A stretch of 47,522 nucleotides of DNA from Treponema sp. (lineage in GTDB: Bacteria > Spirochaetota > Spirochaetia > Treponematales > Breznakiellaceae). Under the pieces are notes generated by a model. It was not told the origin of the DNA. It was given only the letters and a program-made list of their open reading frames with translations, and ran no database searches. The stretch's first letter is position 1. Each line of letters begins with the position of its first letter. A program made the translations under genes and the position numbers. Location of the stretch: assembly GCA_031255615.1 (NCBI GenBank), contig JAIRSD010000058.1, forward strand, positions 1-47,522, given 5' to 3'. This document shows, piece after piece, positions 35,133 through 42,551 of this stretch.

Positions 35133-37436
35133 TCAATGGACCCCGCCGGAGATTATCAGTTTTGTCTTTAGGGGCCGTCCGTCAAGGGTGAGGGCCCTGC
35201 CCCCGGATTCCACAACGCCGCCGGCCACGCTCAGGGGAACCTTGAAGAAGGCGTCGATGTCGATTTCGCCGGGGGGCTCCGGGGGCGTTTCACCGGCCAG
35301 CGCCGCCCTGGTCCCCGTGGGAATTTCCCCCGCGTCCAGCACCTCTACCCGCTCGGCCCCCTCCGGGCCGTTGCGATCCGACGCAGCCAGGAGCATGCCC
35401 CGGCTTTCCACCCCCCGCAGTTTCGCCGCCTTAAGGTTGTAGGCCAGGATGATATGCTTGCCCAGGAGCTGATCTTCGGTATAAAAGGGGACGAGGCCCG
35501 AAACGATGACCCGTTCCTCCCGAGTCCCGTCGGGGCGGGCGATTTCCAGGGTTTCGATATAGAGCTTATCCGCCTTGGGATGCCGCTCGATCTTCACGAT
35601 TTTGGCGACCCGGAGGTCAAGGGCGGCGAAGCCGGGGGCCGCCGAATCCGGCGGAGCCTCCGTTTCCGCTGATTCCCGCCGTTCCTCCTGGGTCCCCGAA
35701 TAGCGGTCCCGCAGTTCCGCGATAAGATCGTCCTCGAGGCGGGAAAAAAGGACTTCGCATTTTTCCACCCGGGAAAGCCCTTCCTCCCCGCCCAGACTTT
35801 TCCAGGAAAGCCGCCCCTCCCCGGAATCCTCCTCAATTCGGAAGGATCCGGGCTTTCTTTCCGCGAATTCCAGGCCGAAAAATCCCGCTATACGCCGGGC
35901 CGCGTGGGGCAGGAACGGTTCGAGCATAACGGCGATGTCCCGCACCGCGTAGCAAAGCCGGCGGATCAGGGCTTCCGCCGCCGCCGGACCCTGTAGGGGG
36001 TCCGCGCCGTCCCCCGTCCGCTTCTTCCAGGGTTCGCCGTCCTGGAAGCTCTTGTTGGCAAAGGAAGACAATTCAAAGAGGGTCCGAAAGGCGTCCCGCA
36101 GTTCCGCCCGTTCAAAGAGCTCCCCTATCCGGCTTTCATAATCCCGGAGGGTCTTGAAAAAATCCTGGTCCGAAGGCCCCCCCTGGGGGATAATCCCGCC
36201 GTAGTAGCGGGTAACAAAGGAAAGGGTCCGGTTTACCAGGTTTCCCAGATTCCCGATAAGCTCCCCGTTTACCTTTTCCTGGAAATCGCTCCAGGTAAAG
36301 AGGGAGTCCGCCCGTTCCGGCCGGTTGTAGAAGATGTAAAACCGCCATATATCCGCGGCGATGCCCGTTTCCATGGCGTCGGTGCCGAAGACCCCTACAC
36401 CCCTGGTTTTGGAAAATTTGCCGCTTTCGTAGTTAAGATACTCGGTGCTGGACATGTGGTGGAGCATGGTCCACTTTTCCCCGGTCCCCAGCAGGCTTGA
36501 GGGGAATATAACCGTATGGAAGGGGATGTTGTCCTTGCCGATGAACTGGAAAAGCTCCACATCGCCGGGGGACTTCCACCAACTGTCCACAAAGGCCCGC
36601 CAATCCAGGCCCATTTCGGCCCCCAAATTCCCGGTGATGGAAATATAGCCGATGGGGGCGTCGAACCATACATAAAAAACCTTGTTTTCGTAGCCCGCTT
36701 TGGGGACCGGAATTCCCCATTTAAGGTCCCGGGTAATGGCCCGCTCCCGCAGCCCGTCCCGAATCCATGCCTCGGTCATCTTGACCGCGTTAAAGGCCCA
36801 AAAACCCTCGACCGAGGCTTTGGAGATCCAGGATTCCAGCCGGTCTTTGACGGCCGGCAGGTTGATATAGAGGTGGCGGGTATTTTTGAGGGCCGGTTTG
36901 GCCCCGCAGACGGAGCAGCGGGGATCCTTGAGTTCCGTGGGATCCAGGAGTTTGCCGCAGGCCTCGCACTGGTCCCCCCGGGCGCCGCCGTAACCGCAGT
37001 GGGGGCAGACCCCCAGGACATAACGATCCGCGAGAAAACGGCCGCAATCTCCGCAGTAGAGCTGTTCTATGCTGTGCTCCGTAATAAAACCCGCAGCGTC
37101 CAGCTTGTTGAAGATCCCCTGGGTTACCTCGGTTTGGATGGGGGTGGAGGTGCGGCCGAATTTATCAAAATCGATGCCGAACCACCGGTAAATCGCATCG
37201 TGAATCCCATAGTACCGGTCGCAGAGTTCCCGGGGGCCGATCCCTTCCTCCGCGGCCCTGGTTTCGGTGGCGGTGCCGTATTCATCGGTGCCGCAGATAT
37301 AAAGGGTCTCATAGCCCCGGAGTCTGCAAAACCGGGCGAAACAATCCGCCGAGAGAACCTGGATGATGTTCCCCAGGTGGGGCACGTTGTTCACATAGGG
37401 AAGGGCCGAAGTAATAAGCCGGCGTCCTGATTTCAT
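35133..37436 (-). CDS. metG: Methionyl-tRNA synthetase
   Basis: The product (767 residues) charges tRNA-Met, including the initiator. The Rossmann domain shows SALPYVNNVPHLGNIIQ with the HIGH-type PHLGN (19-23), the zinc knuckles CGDC (about 125) and CPHCGYGGARGDQCEACG (about 142-160), and the KMSKS-type GKFSKTRG near residue 338. After the anticodon-binding domain comes a C-terminal tRNA-binding/EMAP-like domain (DLRVAKIVKIERHPKADKLY, about 605-625; LKAAKLRGVESRGMLLAASD). The frame extends upstream to 37562 through the repeat; the ATG at 37436 is the family start and sits six bases after a -10 box. About 70 residues follow the tRNA-binding domain, which is an unusual extension. Confidence 0.95.
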   Translation of the reverse strand: MKSGRRLITSALPYVNNVPHLGNIIQVLSADCFARFCRLRGYETLYICGTDEYGTATETRAAEEGIGPRELCDRYYGIHDAIYRWFGIDFDKFGRTSTPIQTEVTQGIFNKLDAAGFITEHSIEQLYCGDCGRFLADRYVLGVCPHCGYGGARGDQCEACGKLLDPTELKDPRCSVCGAKPALKNTRHLYINLPAVKDRLESWISKASVEGFWAFNAVKMTEAWIRDGLRERAITRDLKWGIPVPKAGYENKVFYVWFDAPIGYISITGNLGAEMGLDWRAFVDSWWKSPGDVELFQFIGKDNIPFHTVIFPSSLLGTGEKWTMLHHMSSTEYLNYESGKFSKTRGVGVFGTDAMETGIAADIWRFYIFYNRPERADSLFTWSDFQEKVNGELIGNLGNLVNRTLSFVTRYYGGIIPQGGPSDQDFFKTLRDYESRIGELFERAELRDAFRTLFELSSFANKSFQDGEPWKKRTGDGADPLQGPAAAEALIRRLCYAVRDIAVMLEPFLPHAARRIAGFFGLEFAERKPGSFRIEEDSGEGRLSWKSLGGEEGLSRVEKCEVLFSRLEDDLIAELRDRYSGTQEERRESAETEAPPDSAAPGFAALDLRVAKIVKIERHPKADKLYIETLEIARPDGTREERVIVSGLVPFYTEDQLLGKHIILAYNLKAAKLRGVESRGMLLAASDRNGPEGAERVEVLDAGEIPTGTRAALAGETPPEPPGEIDIDAFFKVPLSVAGGVVESGGRALTLDGRPLKTKLIISGGVH

Positions 37437-37442
37437 TACTCC

Positions 37443-37471
37443 ACAATAGTGCGCCCCGCCGAACCTGGCAA
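37443..37471 (-). promoter_or_regulatory. Promoter of metG
   Basis: On the minus strand TTGCCA is followed after 17 bases by TATTGT and six bases later by the metG ATG. The six bases GGAGTA include a ribosome-site-like GGAG, but a transcript starting seven bases after the -10 box would begin at the ATG itself. Coordinates are approximate to a base. Confidence 0.5.
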
Positions 37472-37554
37472 GGGGACGCCGTACCCCCGCGGAACCGGCC
37501 CCGGTAAAAGAAGACCCGAAGAGGAAGGACGAGGAGGGATGCCGCGTTTCCTTT

Positions 37555-37758
37555 GGGCGCATCCCCGGCGCGGAGCGCCGGGGACCGGGCTATCCGCTTA
37601 AATCCTTTTGCCCGGTCCGCCGGGCAAAAGGATACCGCTTCTATCCCTTGCGCGGGCGGAAAACGGCGTCCCTGCCGTTTTCCGCATCCTGTTTACGCTC
37701 CGCGTAAACGGAAGAATCCCGTCCCCGTATGGAGTTCCGCGCTCCCCCGCGGAACTCC
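37555..37758 (+). repeat. Modular palindrome repeat, copy F (full, with different stems)
   Basis: The linkers match copy C: GGGCGCAT (37555-37562), CCGGGCTATCCGCT (37585-37598) and CCGCTT plus CTATCCCTTGCGCGGGCG (37635-37658). The stems are different but perfect: TCCCCGGCGC/GCGCCGGGGA; ATCCTTTTGCCCGG/CCGGGCAAAAGGAT (37602-37633) in place of the AATTCCCC stem; GCGGAAAACGGC/GCCGTTTTCCGC (37656-37685); GTTTACGC/GCGTAAAC (37691-37709); and GGAGTTCCGCG/CGCGGAACTCC (37731-37758). It fills most of the 427-base gap between metG and the GH57-like gene. I see no gene there. Confidence 0.88.
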
Positions 37759-37863
37759 AAAGCGCGGGGCCCCGCCCCATGAAGCGGCAGCCGCGCCTTC
37801 TTGTTTTGAAGCCGGAATCGCCGCCCCCGCGCCTTCCGGGAGGATCACGCCCCCCGGGCGCCC

Positions 37864-39759
37864 TTAATCGGTGAATTTAAGGGAGATGGCCAGTTTCCAG
37901 CTTTCCCCCTCCCCCAGGCGGACGCTGAAAAGGGGGACTATCCGGGTGGATTGGTAGGCGCCGCCGTCCGAATCGCCGTTTCTTCCGGGAATCCGGCAAT
38001 AAACCGGGACGATCCAGCCCTCGAAGGGCCTGTCCGCCTCTAAACTTATGATGGTTTCGTTTTTTATGTCCCGGAATTTCAAAGTCTTTACCCCGGCAAC
38101 GCCGCTTCCCCCCGGGGAGGCCGGAAGGACCGCGGTCCCGCCGCAGAAGACCTGCTGGTACCCCTCCCCGTCGCCGGGGAAGGACAGCTCCGCCACCGGG
38201 ACAAAGCGGAAATTCTCCTCCTCCTTTCCCGTATTACAGAGGGTGTAGCTTACCGTAAGGGCGTCCTTCCGCAGTTGGTAGTGTTTTCCCAGCCTGAGGG
38301 AGCGGAAGGGCCCCTGATCCTTTTCGGGGAGGATGAATCCGGCCCTGCACCGGACCTTGTCCATATCCTCCAGGCAGAACCGCTCGGCGGCGCAGCGGCG
38401 GATCCCCCCGCCTGTCCCGTTGAGGGCTTCCGCCAGGCCGGAGAATCCGTCCCCCGCGGCTCCGTAAGAGGGGGGAAGAATAAAATCGGAAAAGCCCGCC
38501 TGCCGGCTCCGGCCCCGGGGCTGGGCAAAGGTATCCAGATAGTTCCAGGACCGGGGAAGGTAGTCCAGTTCAAACAGGCCCGCCCCCTCCAGCCTGACAT
38601 AGCAGTTGATCCGCTCTCCCTGAAAAAGGTACTCATCCTCGTTGTCCAGATCAAAATCGAAGTTCATCAGGCAGGGGATGAAGGTTCCGTTCTCCCTGGT
38701 TATTTTCTCCGCCTCCAGCATGGACCTGAAGGCCGATTTTCGGAGATCCCCCCGATAGACGCCGCCGGATTCCGCCGGATAGAAGGTATCGTAGCCCTGG
38801 GCTTTCCAGAGTTCCTCCAGGGCCGTGCGCTTCCGCGCCTTGTCGCCCCGGAGCTGGTTGATGAGCATGTGGGAAAAAACCATTTTGGCATAGATGCCGT
38901 TGGCCTCAGGATAGTCGATAAGGTGCTGCCGGTTCGCGGAACCGGGGAAATAGGCCTTCCGAAACCCTCCCCTCCCCTTGATAAAGCGGCCGGGGGTGGT
39001 AAAATCGAAGGACGAGTCCGCAAGGCCCTCAAAGAACCGGTGCCAGTAAAGCTCCGCTTCCCCCGAGGATCCCATGGTCCGGCAGGGGTCTGGAAAGACC
39101 GTTACCACCCGGGAGCCGTCGTCCGGCAGTTCTCCGGCCAACCGGGACAGGGTATCCAGGAAAGGGGCGGCGGCGGCCTCGCCGGGGCTGACAAGGGCCT
39201 CCAGGGGGCGGGAGACGGGAAAAACGGTGATGAGCTTTCCCTGATCCTCGCTGATGCAAGGGGCGTAGAGGTCCTCCCCCGACAAGCCCGCCAGACGGAA
39301 TTGATCCTCCCCTAAAAACGTATAGGCCATGCCGCAGCTCAACAGGGGACCCACCAGGTTTTGTTCCCAGCTAAAGGCGGGAAGCCAGCAGCCCTGGGGC
39401 TTTTTGCCGAAGCGTTTACGCAGATAGGTGGTAAGCATCTCCACCTGGCCGATCTTGTCCTGCAAGGGGATAAGGGTAAACTGGGGCTCGTAGAATCCCC
39501 CCCCCAGAAGTTCCACCTGTTTGCGGGAGACCAGGTCGTCGATGGACATGGTGCATTCCGGGTACATCCTGTCCACCCAGCTAAGAAAGGATCCGGAATA
39601 GTGGAGGGTCCCCTGAATCCGGGGGAACTTATACAGGGCGGAAATAAAGGGCTTTAATCGAAGGTTGTAGGCGCTTTCAAAATCCCCGTCCCCGGCGCCG
39701 TATGGAACATGCACATGGGAACCTAAAATGATCTGCAATTTTTGCGCCGTGTTTTTCAA
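37864..39759 (-). CDS. GH57-like protein, probably without catalysis
   Basis: The product (631 residues) follows the archaeal-type 4-alpha-glucanotransferase (GH57) pattern over its length: ILGSHVHVPYG (about 11-21), TLHYSGSFLSW, GGGFYEPQFTLIP (about 84-96), GCWLPAFSWEQNLVGPLLSC, SRVVTVFPDPCRTMGSSG and the DUF1925/1926 C-terminal part (YPEANGIYAKMVFSHMLINQ, SGGVYRGDLRKSAFRSM). In active enzymes the third block reads WLTERVWQ with the nucleophile Glu, and the fourth DDGEKFG with the acid/base Asp; here these positions are Ala and Pro. Catalysis in the usual way is therefore unlikely. Start codon is TTG at 39759 without a clear ribosome site. It would be cytoplasmic, with no signal peptide. Confidence 0.75.
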   Translation of the reverse strand: MKNTAQKLQIILGSHVHVPYGAGDGDFESAYNLRLKPFISALYKFPRIQGTLHYSGSFLSWVDRMYPECTMSIDDLVSRKQVELLGGGFYEPQFTLIPLQDKIGQVEMLTTYLRKRFGKKPQGCWLPAFSWEQNLVGPLLSCGMAYTFLGEDQFRLAGLSGEDLYAPCISEDQGKLITVFPVSRPLEALVSPGEAAAAPFLDTLSRLAGELPDDGSRVVTVFPDPCRTMGSSGEAELYWHRFFEGLADSSFDFTTPGRFIKGRGGFRKAYFPGSANRQHLIDYPEANGIYAKMVFSHMLINQLRGDKARKRTALEELWKAQGYDTFYPAESGGVYRGDLRKSAFRSMLEAEKITRENGTFIPCLMNFDFDLDNEDEYLFQGERINCYVRLEGAGLFELDYLPRSWNYLDTFAQPRGRSRQAGFSDFILPPSYGAAGDGFSGLAEALNGTGGGIRRCAAERFCLEDMDKVRCRAGFILPEKDQGPFRSLRLGKHYQLRKDALTVSYTLCNTGKEEENFRFVPVAELSFPGDGEGYQQVFCGGTAVLPASPGGSGVAGVKTLKFRDIKNETIISLEADRPFEGWIVPVYCRIPGRNGDSDGGAYQSTRIVPLFSVRLGEGESWKLAISLKFTD

Positions 39760-39782
39760 AATAATCCCGCATCTATCTTAGT

Positions 39783-39811
39783 TTGACATAATCAGTTTAG
39801 CTTATTATTAC
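39783..39811 (+). promoter_or_regulatory. Possible promoter reading antisense into rnfA
   Basis: TTGACA (39783-39788), 17 bases and TATTAC point to the plus strand in the gap between rnfA and the GH57-like gene, where both genes run on the minus strand. A transcript would run antisense into the end of the rnf operon. The only plus-strand frame (39829-40059) does not look like a protein. Confidence 0.3.
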
Positions 39812-39839
39812 CCCGCAGGGAATATTATATGGACCTTCA

Positions 39840-40439
39840 TTATCCCGGACGGGTAAAAAATACGATGGATACGGAACTAAAGATCAGGGACAGGAGGCCC
39901 AGGGAAATAAGGGCCAGGGGGCTGCCCCGCAGGAAGGGGGGGACCGCCTCAAAACGGGAGCGGCGGAAAACCTCCTGGAGGACCACGAAGGAAAAAACAA
40001 GGCCCAGCGTGAAACAAACGGCAAGGAACAGGGCCTCCAGGGGATTCAGGGCCAGATGAAGGGAGATAAGGAGGCCCAGGGAAAGGAATTCCGTCCAGCC
40101 CGGGGGTCTGAGGGGAGGGAAAAACCGAAGGCCCTGGGGGGAAGGGAAAAATTTCGCCTCCCCCCAGGGGCCGAGAATTTCGAATCCCCCAAGGGCCGCC
40201 GCGCTTGAGGGGTAAAGCAGGAGGTACCAGTAAAAACCAACGCCCAGGGGGGTAAGAACGTAGGTAAAGAGGAGCCAGAGGAAGAAAAGACTAATGAAAA
40301 ACGCCCCCGCCCATAGGGAACGGAAACCCTGGGGATAATCTTCCCCGTTATCGGCCAGGAGCCCCAGGCCCAGGCCGAATTGGACCAGCAGATTCATCGC
40401 CAGGGAGGCGCAAATTCCCAGGGCGGCCAGGCGGATCAT
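39840..40439 (-). CDS. rnfA: RnfA-like membrane subunit lacking its iron-sulfur ligands
   Basis: The product (199 residues) has six membrane segments. Its C-terminus, PPFLRGSPLALISLGLLSLI, matches the [20 protein letters not shown] of Rnf/RsxA, and the N-terminal MNLLVQFGLGLGLL corresponds to VNNFVLVKFLGLCPF. In normal RnfA one Cys in each of two half-helices (LGLCP and TTNCAVLG) holds the [2Fe-2S] cluster with RnfE. Here the first aligns with Leu and the second region reads LYPSSAAALGG, so both ligands are absent. It is the last gene of the operon, overlapping rnfE by four bases; rnfB, which often follows, is absent. Confidence 0.72.
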   Translation of the reverse strand: MIRLAALGICASLAMNLLVQFGLGLGLLADNGEDYPQGFRSLWAGAFFISLFFLWLLFTYVLTPLGVGFYWYLLLYPSSAAALGGFEILGPWGEAKFFPSPQGLRFFPPLRPPGWTEFLSLGLLISLHLALNPLEALFLAVCFTLGLVFSFVVLQEVFRRSRFEAVPPFLRGSPLALISLGLLSLIFSSVSIVFFTRPG

Positions 40440-41071
40440 CCCCTCCCCCCTTTCCCCGGCAGGGAGGGAATGTTTCCGCCGAAACGGCGGAACAGAGCGA
40501 CCCCGTAGCCCAGGAGGAAGAAGGCCCCGCCGGACAGGGAGAGGAACCGGACCGGCAGGTAGGATTCCCCGGCAAAATTGACGGGGCAGAGGATGCCATG
40601 GCGGCCCCCGGGGAGGGAGAAGGTTCCGTAGCCCAGGGGTTCCCGAATCAGGGCGAGGATCAGGATGACGGCTGAAAGGATCATCCCTTCCATGTAGGAA
40701 TGGAAAACCGCCTCCCCCAGGTCAAGCGTCCCGGTCCGATCCAGGACCCCGGAGGAGACGCAGTACAGGGGGCAGAGGAGAAGGAAAACCAGGGAATCCA
40801 GGACCAAAATGGGACACAAGAGGAAAAGGATGAGGATAAAAACACCGGCGATAAAGGAGGAGAGGGCTATCCGTATCCCCGTTCCCTGGCGGGAGAGCAG
40901 TGGAATCCGCAGGGCCAGACCCGTAAGAATAGAGACCCACAGCAGGGCCATGCCGCCGATGAGGGCGTAAGAAAAACGGGTTGATGCGAGAATCATAAGG
41001 CTTCCCCCGCTGAAGACGGCGAGGGGGGTGTGGGCGCCCCAAAACGGATGGGACGCGGACTGGAATTTCAT
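40436..41071 (-). CDS. rnfE: RnfE-like membrane subunit lacking its iron-sulfur ligands
   Basis: The product (211 residues) matches RnfE in its six-helix layout and in LALIREPLGYGTFSLPGG (compare LGSLREIIGNGTL of the family). In the family LGLCPLLAVT and FIPLIVTNC carry the Cys ligands of a membrane [2Fe-2S] cluster. Here the first reads WGAHTPLAVF (Cys replaced by His) and the second LLCPLYCVSSG, where the conserved place is Ser although a Cys stands three residues away. Identification depends partly on the operon order rnfC-D-G-E-A. It overlaps rnfG by four bases. Confidence 0.68.
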   Translation of the reverse strand: MKFQSASHPFWGAHTPLAVFSGGSLMILASTRFSYALIGGMALLWVSILTGLALRIPLLSRQGTGIRIALSSFIAGVFILILFLLCPILVLDSLVFLLLCPLYCVSSGVLDRTGTLDLGEAVFHSYMEGMILSAVILILALIREPLGYGTFSLPGGRHGILCPVNFAGESYLPVRFLSLSGGAFFLLGYGVALFRRFGGNIPSLPGKGGRG

Positions 41072-41502
41072 AAATTTTTCCTCCCTTCGATACGCCGGAT
41101 ATAAAGGCTCCGGATACCATCGGGTATGCGTTCAAAGGTCTGTTCCCCGTGGGCCCCCAGGGGAATGAGCCGTTCCACAGCGCCCTGGGAATCGATAAGG
41201 GCCCCGCAGCTTATGGCGGTTCCCCCGGAGACCAGGGGGAAAACCAGGAAGGTCCGGCCCCCGTCCCCGGACTCTCCCTCATTTAGCAGGCTGAACTCGG
41301 CGCCCAGGGGGATCTGCCGTTTTCTCCGGCGCAGGGCCCTGTCCAGTCTGAACTCCTCCCTCCGGTCGGCGAGAATCAAATTTACCTGCCGTTTCAGGGC
41401 CGTTTCCCGCAGGGGGCCGGTGAAGAACCAGAGGAGCCAGCCCGCCAGGATCAGCCCCGCGATCCAGGCGGCGTGTATCGCCCTGCTTCTGAGGCAGTTC
41501 AT
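41068..41502 (-). CDS. rnfG: Short RnfG-like protein lacking the flavin-attachment motif
   Basis: The product (144 residues) has one N-terminal membrane anchor (AAWIAGLILAGWLLWFF, about 11-27) and a small extracytoplasmic domain, which fits RnfG, but it is roughly 50-60 residues shorter than the family. The C-terminal SGAT/S(T)GAT-x-T/S motif on which FMN is covalently bound is absent; the protein ends in IPDGIRSLYIRRIEGRKNL. The name rests on topology and the position between rnfD and rnfE. It overlaps rnfD and rnfE by four bases each (ATGA). Confidence 0.6.
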   Translation of the reverse strand: MNCLRSRAIHAAWIAGLILAGWLLWFFTGPLRETALKRQVNLILADRREEFRLDRALRRRKRQIPLGAEFSLLNEGESGDGGRTFLVFPLVSGGTAISCGALIDSQGAVERLIPLGAHGEQTFERIPDGIRSLYIRRIEGRKNL

Positions 41503-42551
41503 TTCCGCAGCCTCCAGAGACTAAAAATCGGCTCCGGGAATTTCCTGTTTTCCAGTCTGCGGATGAAGGGGACCGCGGCGTTAACCAGGGCGGCGGCGGG
41601 GAAGGCCCCGTAGGGATCGGAGCCCTGGTAGCGGAATAAAAAGGCAAGAACCGCCGACAGAACCGCGGCCCCCAGCATCCCGGCGCCGCTCTTTGCCCCT
41701 GTTACCGGATCCGCCGCCAAAAAGAATGCCGCCGCCAGGGTTCCCCCGGAAAAGAGGCAGTAGAGAACGTCCCCTCCCCCGAGGGCGCCGCTCGCCGCGC
41801 CGAAGATCCTGACCAGGAGGGCGTAGACTCCCAGGTACACCGCGGGTATCCAGGCCCGGCTGATTTGGGCGGATATGAGGATGATGGTCCCCAGAATCAG
41901 TATGGGGAGCCCCCGGTCGGCAATGATGCCCTCCCCTTTTAAACCCAGGATGAGGTCAACATAGCCGGGGGGAAGTTCCGCGCCGATAAGGGAAAGAACG
42001 GTTCTGTTAAAGAAGCCCCGGACGGCGGCGTCCAGGCCGCTTCCGCCGCCGCCCTGGAATTCCAGCGGTATCCGGCTAAACAGGGAGGGCCAGGAGAGGC
42101 GGAGGAAAAGCCACGCCCCTAGGGCGGGATTCACCCAGTTGGCCCCCAGGCCTCCAAAGCTGAATTTTACCAACAGCATGGCGAAGAGGATCCCCAGGAC
42201 GGCGTAGACGGGATTTATGGAATTGGGGAGGAGGAGGACAAAGATCATCGCCGACGCCGCGGCGCTGCCGTCGGCAATCTTACCGCCGACTAATCTGCCG
42301 CCGGCGATCCAGGCGGGCTCTTCCCCGGAGGGGGCCGAATCCGCTGAGGAACTCCAGAGTCTGCCGAAATGCAGGGCCAGGGCCTCGGAGAAGAGCGCCG
42401 CCGCCAGGACCGCAATGGCAATGCCCAGGGAGGCGAAACCGTCCCCGGCGGCGGAGTAAACAGAGACGGCCAGGGCGCAGCCGAAAATCGACCACATCCG
42501 CAGGACCGTGGGTTGGGCCAGATTTACCTGGGGTTGTACCATTTCGGACAT
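41499..42551 (-). CDS. rnfD: RnfD-like membrane subunit lacking the flavin-attachment Thr
   Basis: The product (350 residues) has about nine membrane segments and the clear RnfD/NqrB signature GGLGANWVNPALGAW (about 131-145), followed by the region where FMN is normally linked to the Thr of a D-G-x-S-G-A-T motif. Here that region reads GGGGSGLDAAVRGF (about 165-178), without the Thr. The later GSIGETSAL block is also not recognisable (GLKGEGIIADRGLPILI). AADPVTGAKSGAG near the C-terminus is again family-like. So the fold seems kept but the covalent flavin site lost. It shares one base with rnfC (TGATG). Confidence 0.78.
   Translation of the reverse strand: MSEMVQPQVNLAQPTVLRMWSIFGCALAVSVYSAAGDGFASLGIAIAVLAAALFSEALALHFGRLWSSSADSAPSGEEPAWIAGGRLVGGKIADGSAAASAMIFVLLLPNSINPVYAVLGILFAMLLVKFSFGGLGANWVNPALGAWLFLRLSWPSLFSRIPLEFQGGGGSGLDAAVRGFFNRTVLSLIGAELPPGYVDLILGLKGEGIIADRGLPILILGTIILISAQISRAWIPAVYLGVYALLVRIFGAASGALGGGDVLYCLFSGGTLAAAFFLAADPVTGAKSGAGMLGAAVLSAVLAFLFRYQGSDPYGAFPAAALVNAAVPFIRRLENRKFPEPIFSLWRLRK

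Noticed and set aside
36516..37430. Plus-strand open frame of 304 codons inside metG
   Set aside because: It is antisense to conserved metG motifs and has no family resemblance.
6638..37758. CRISPR array
   Set aside because: The repeats are hundreds to thousands of bases apart, not regularly spaced, and no cas-like gene is present.
39829..40059. Small plus-strand frame behind the antisense promoter
   Set aside because: The product is strongly basic with no family features and lies over rnfA; a protein is unlikely, although the promoter may be real.
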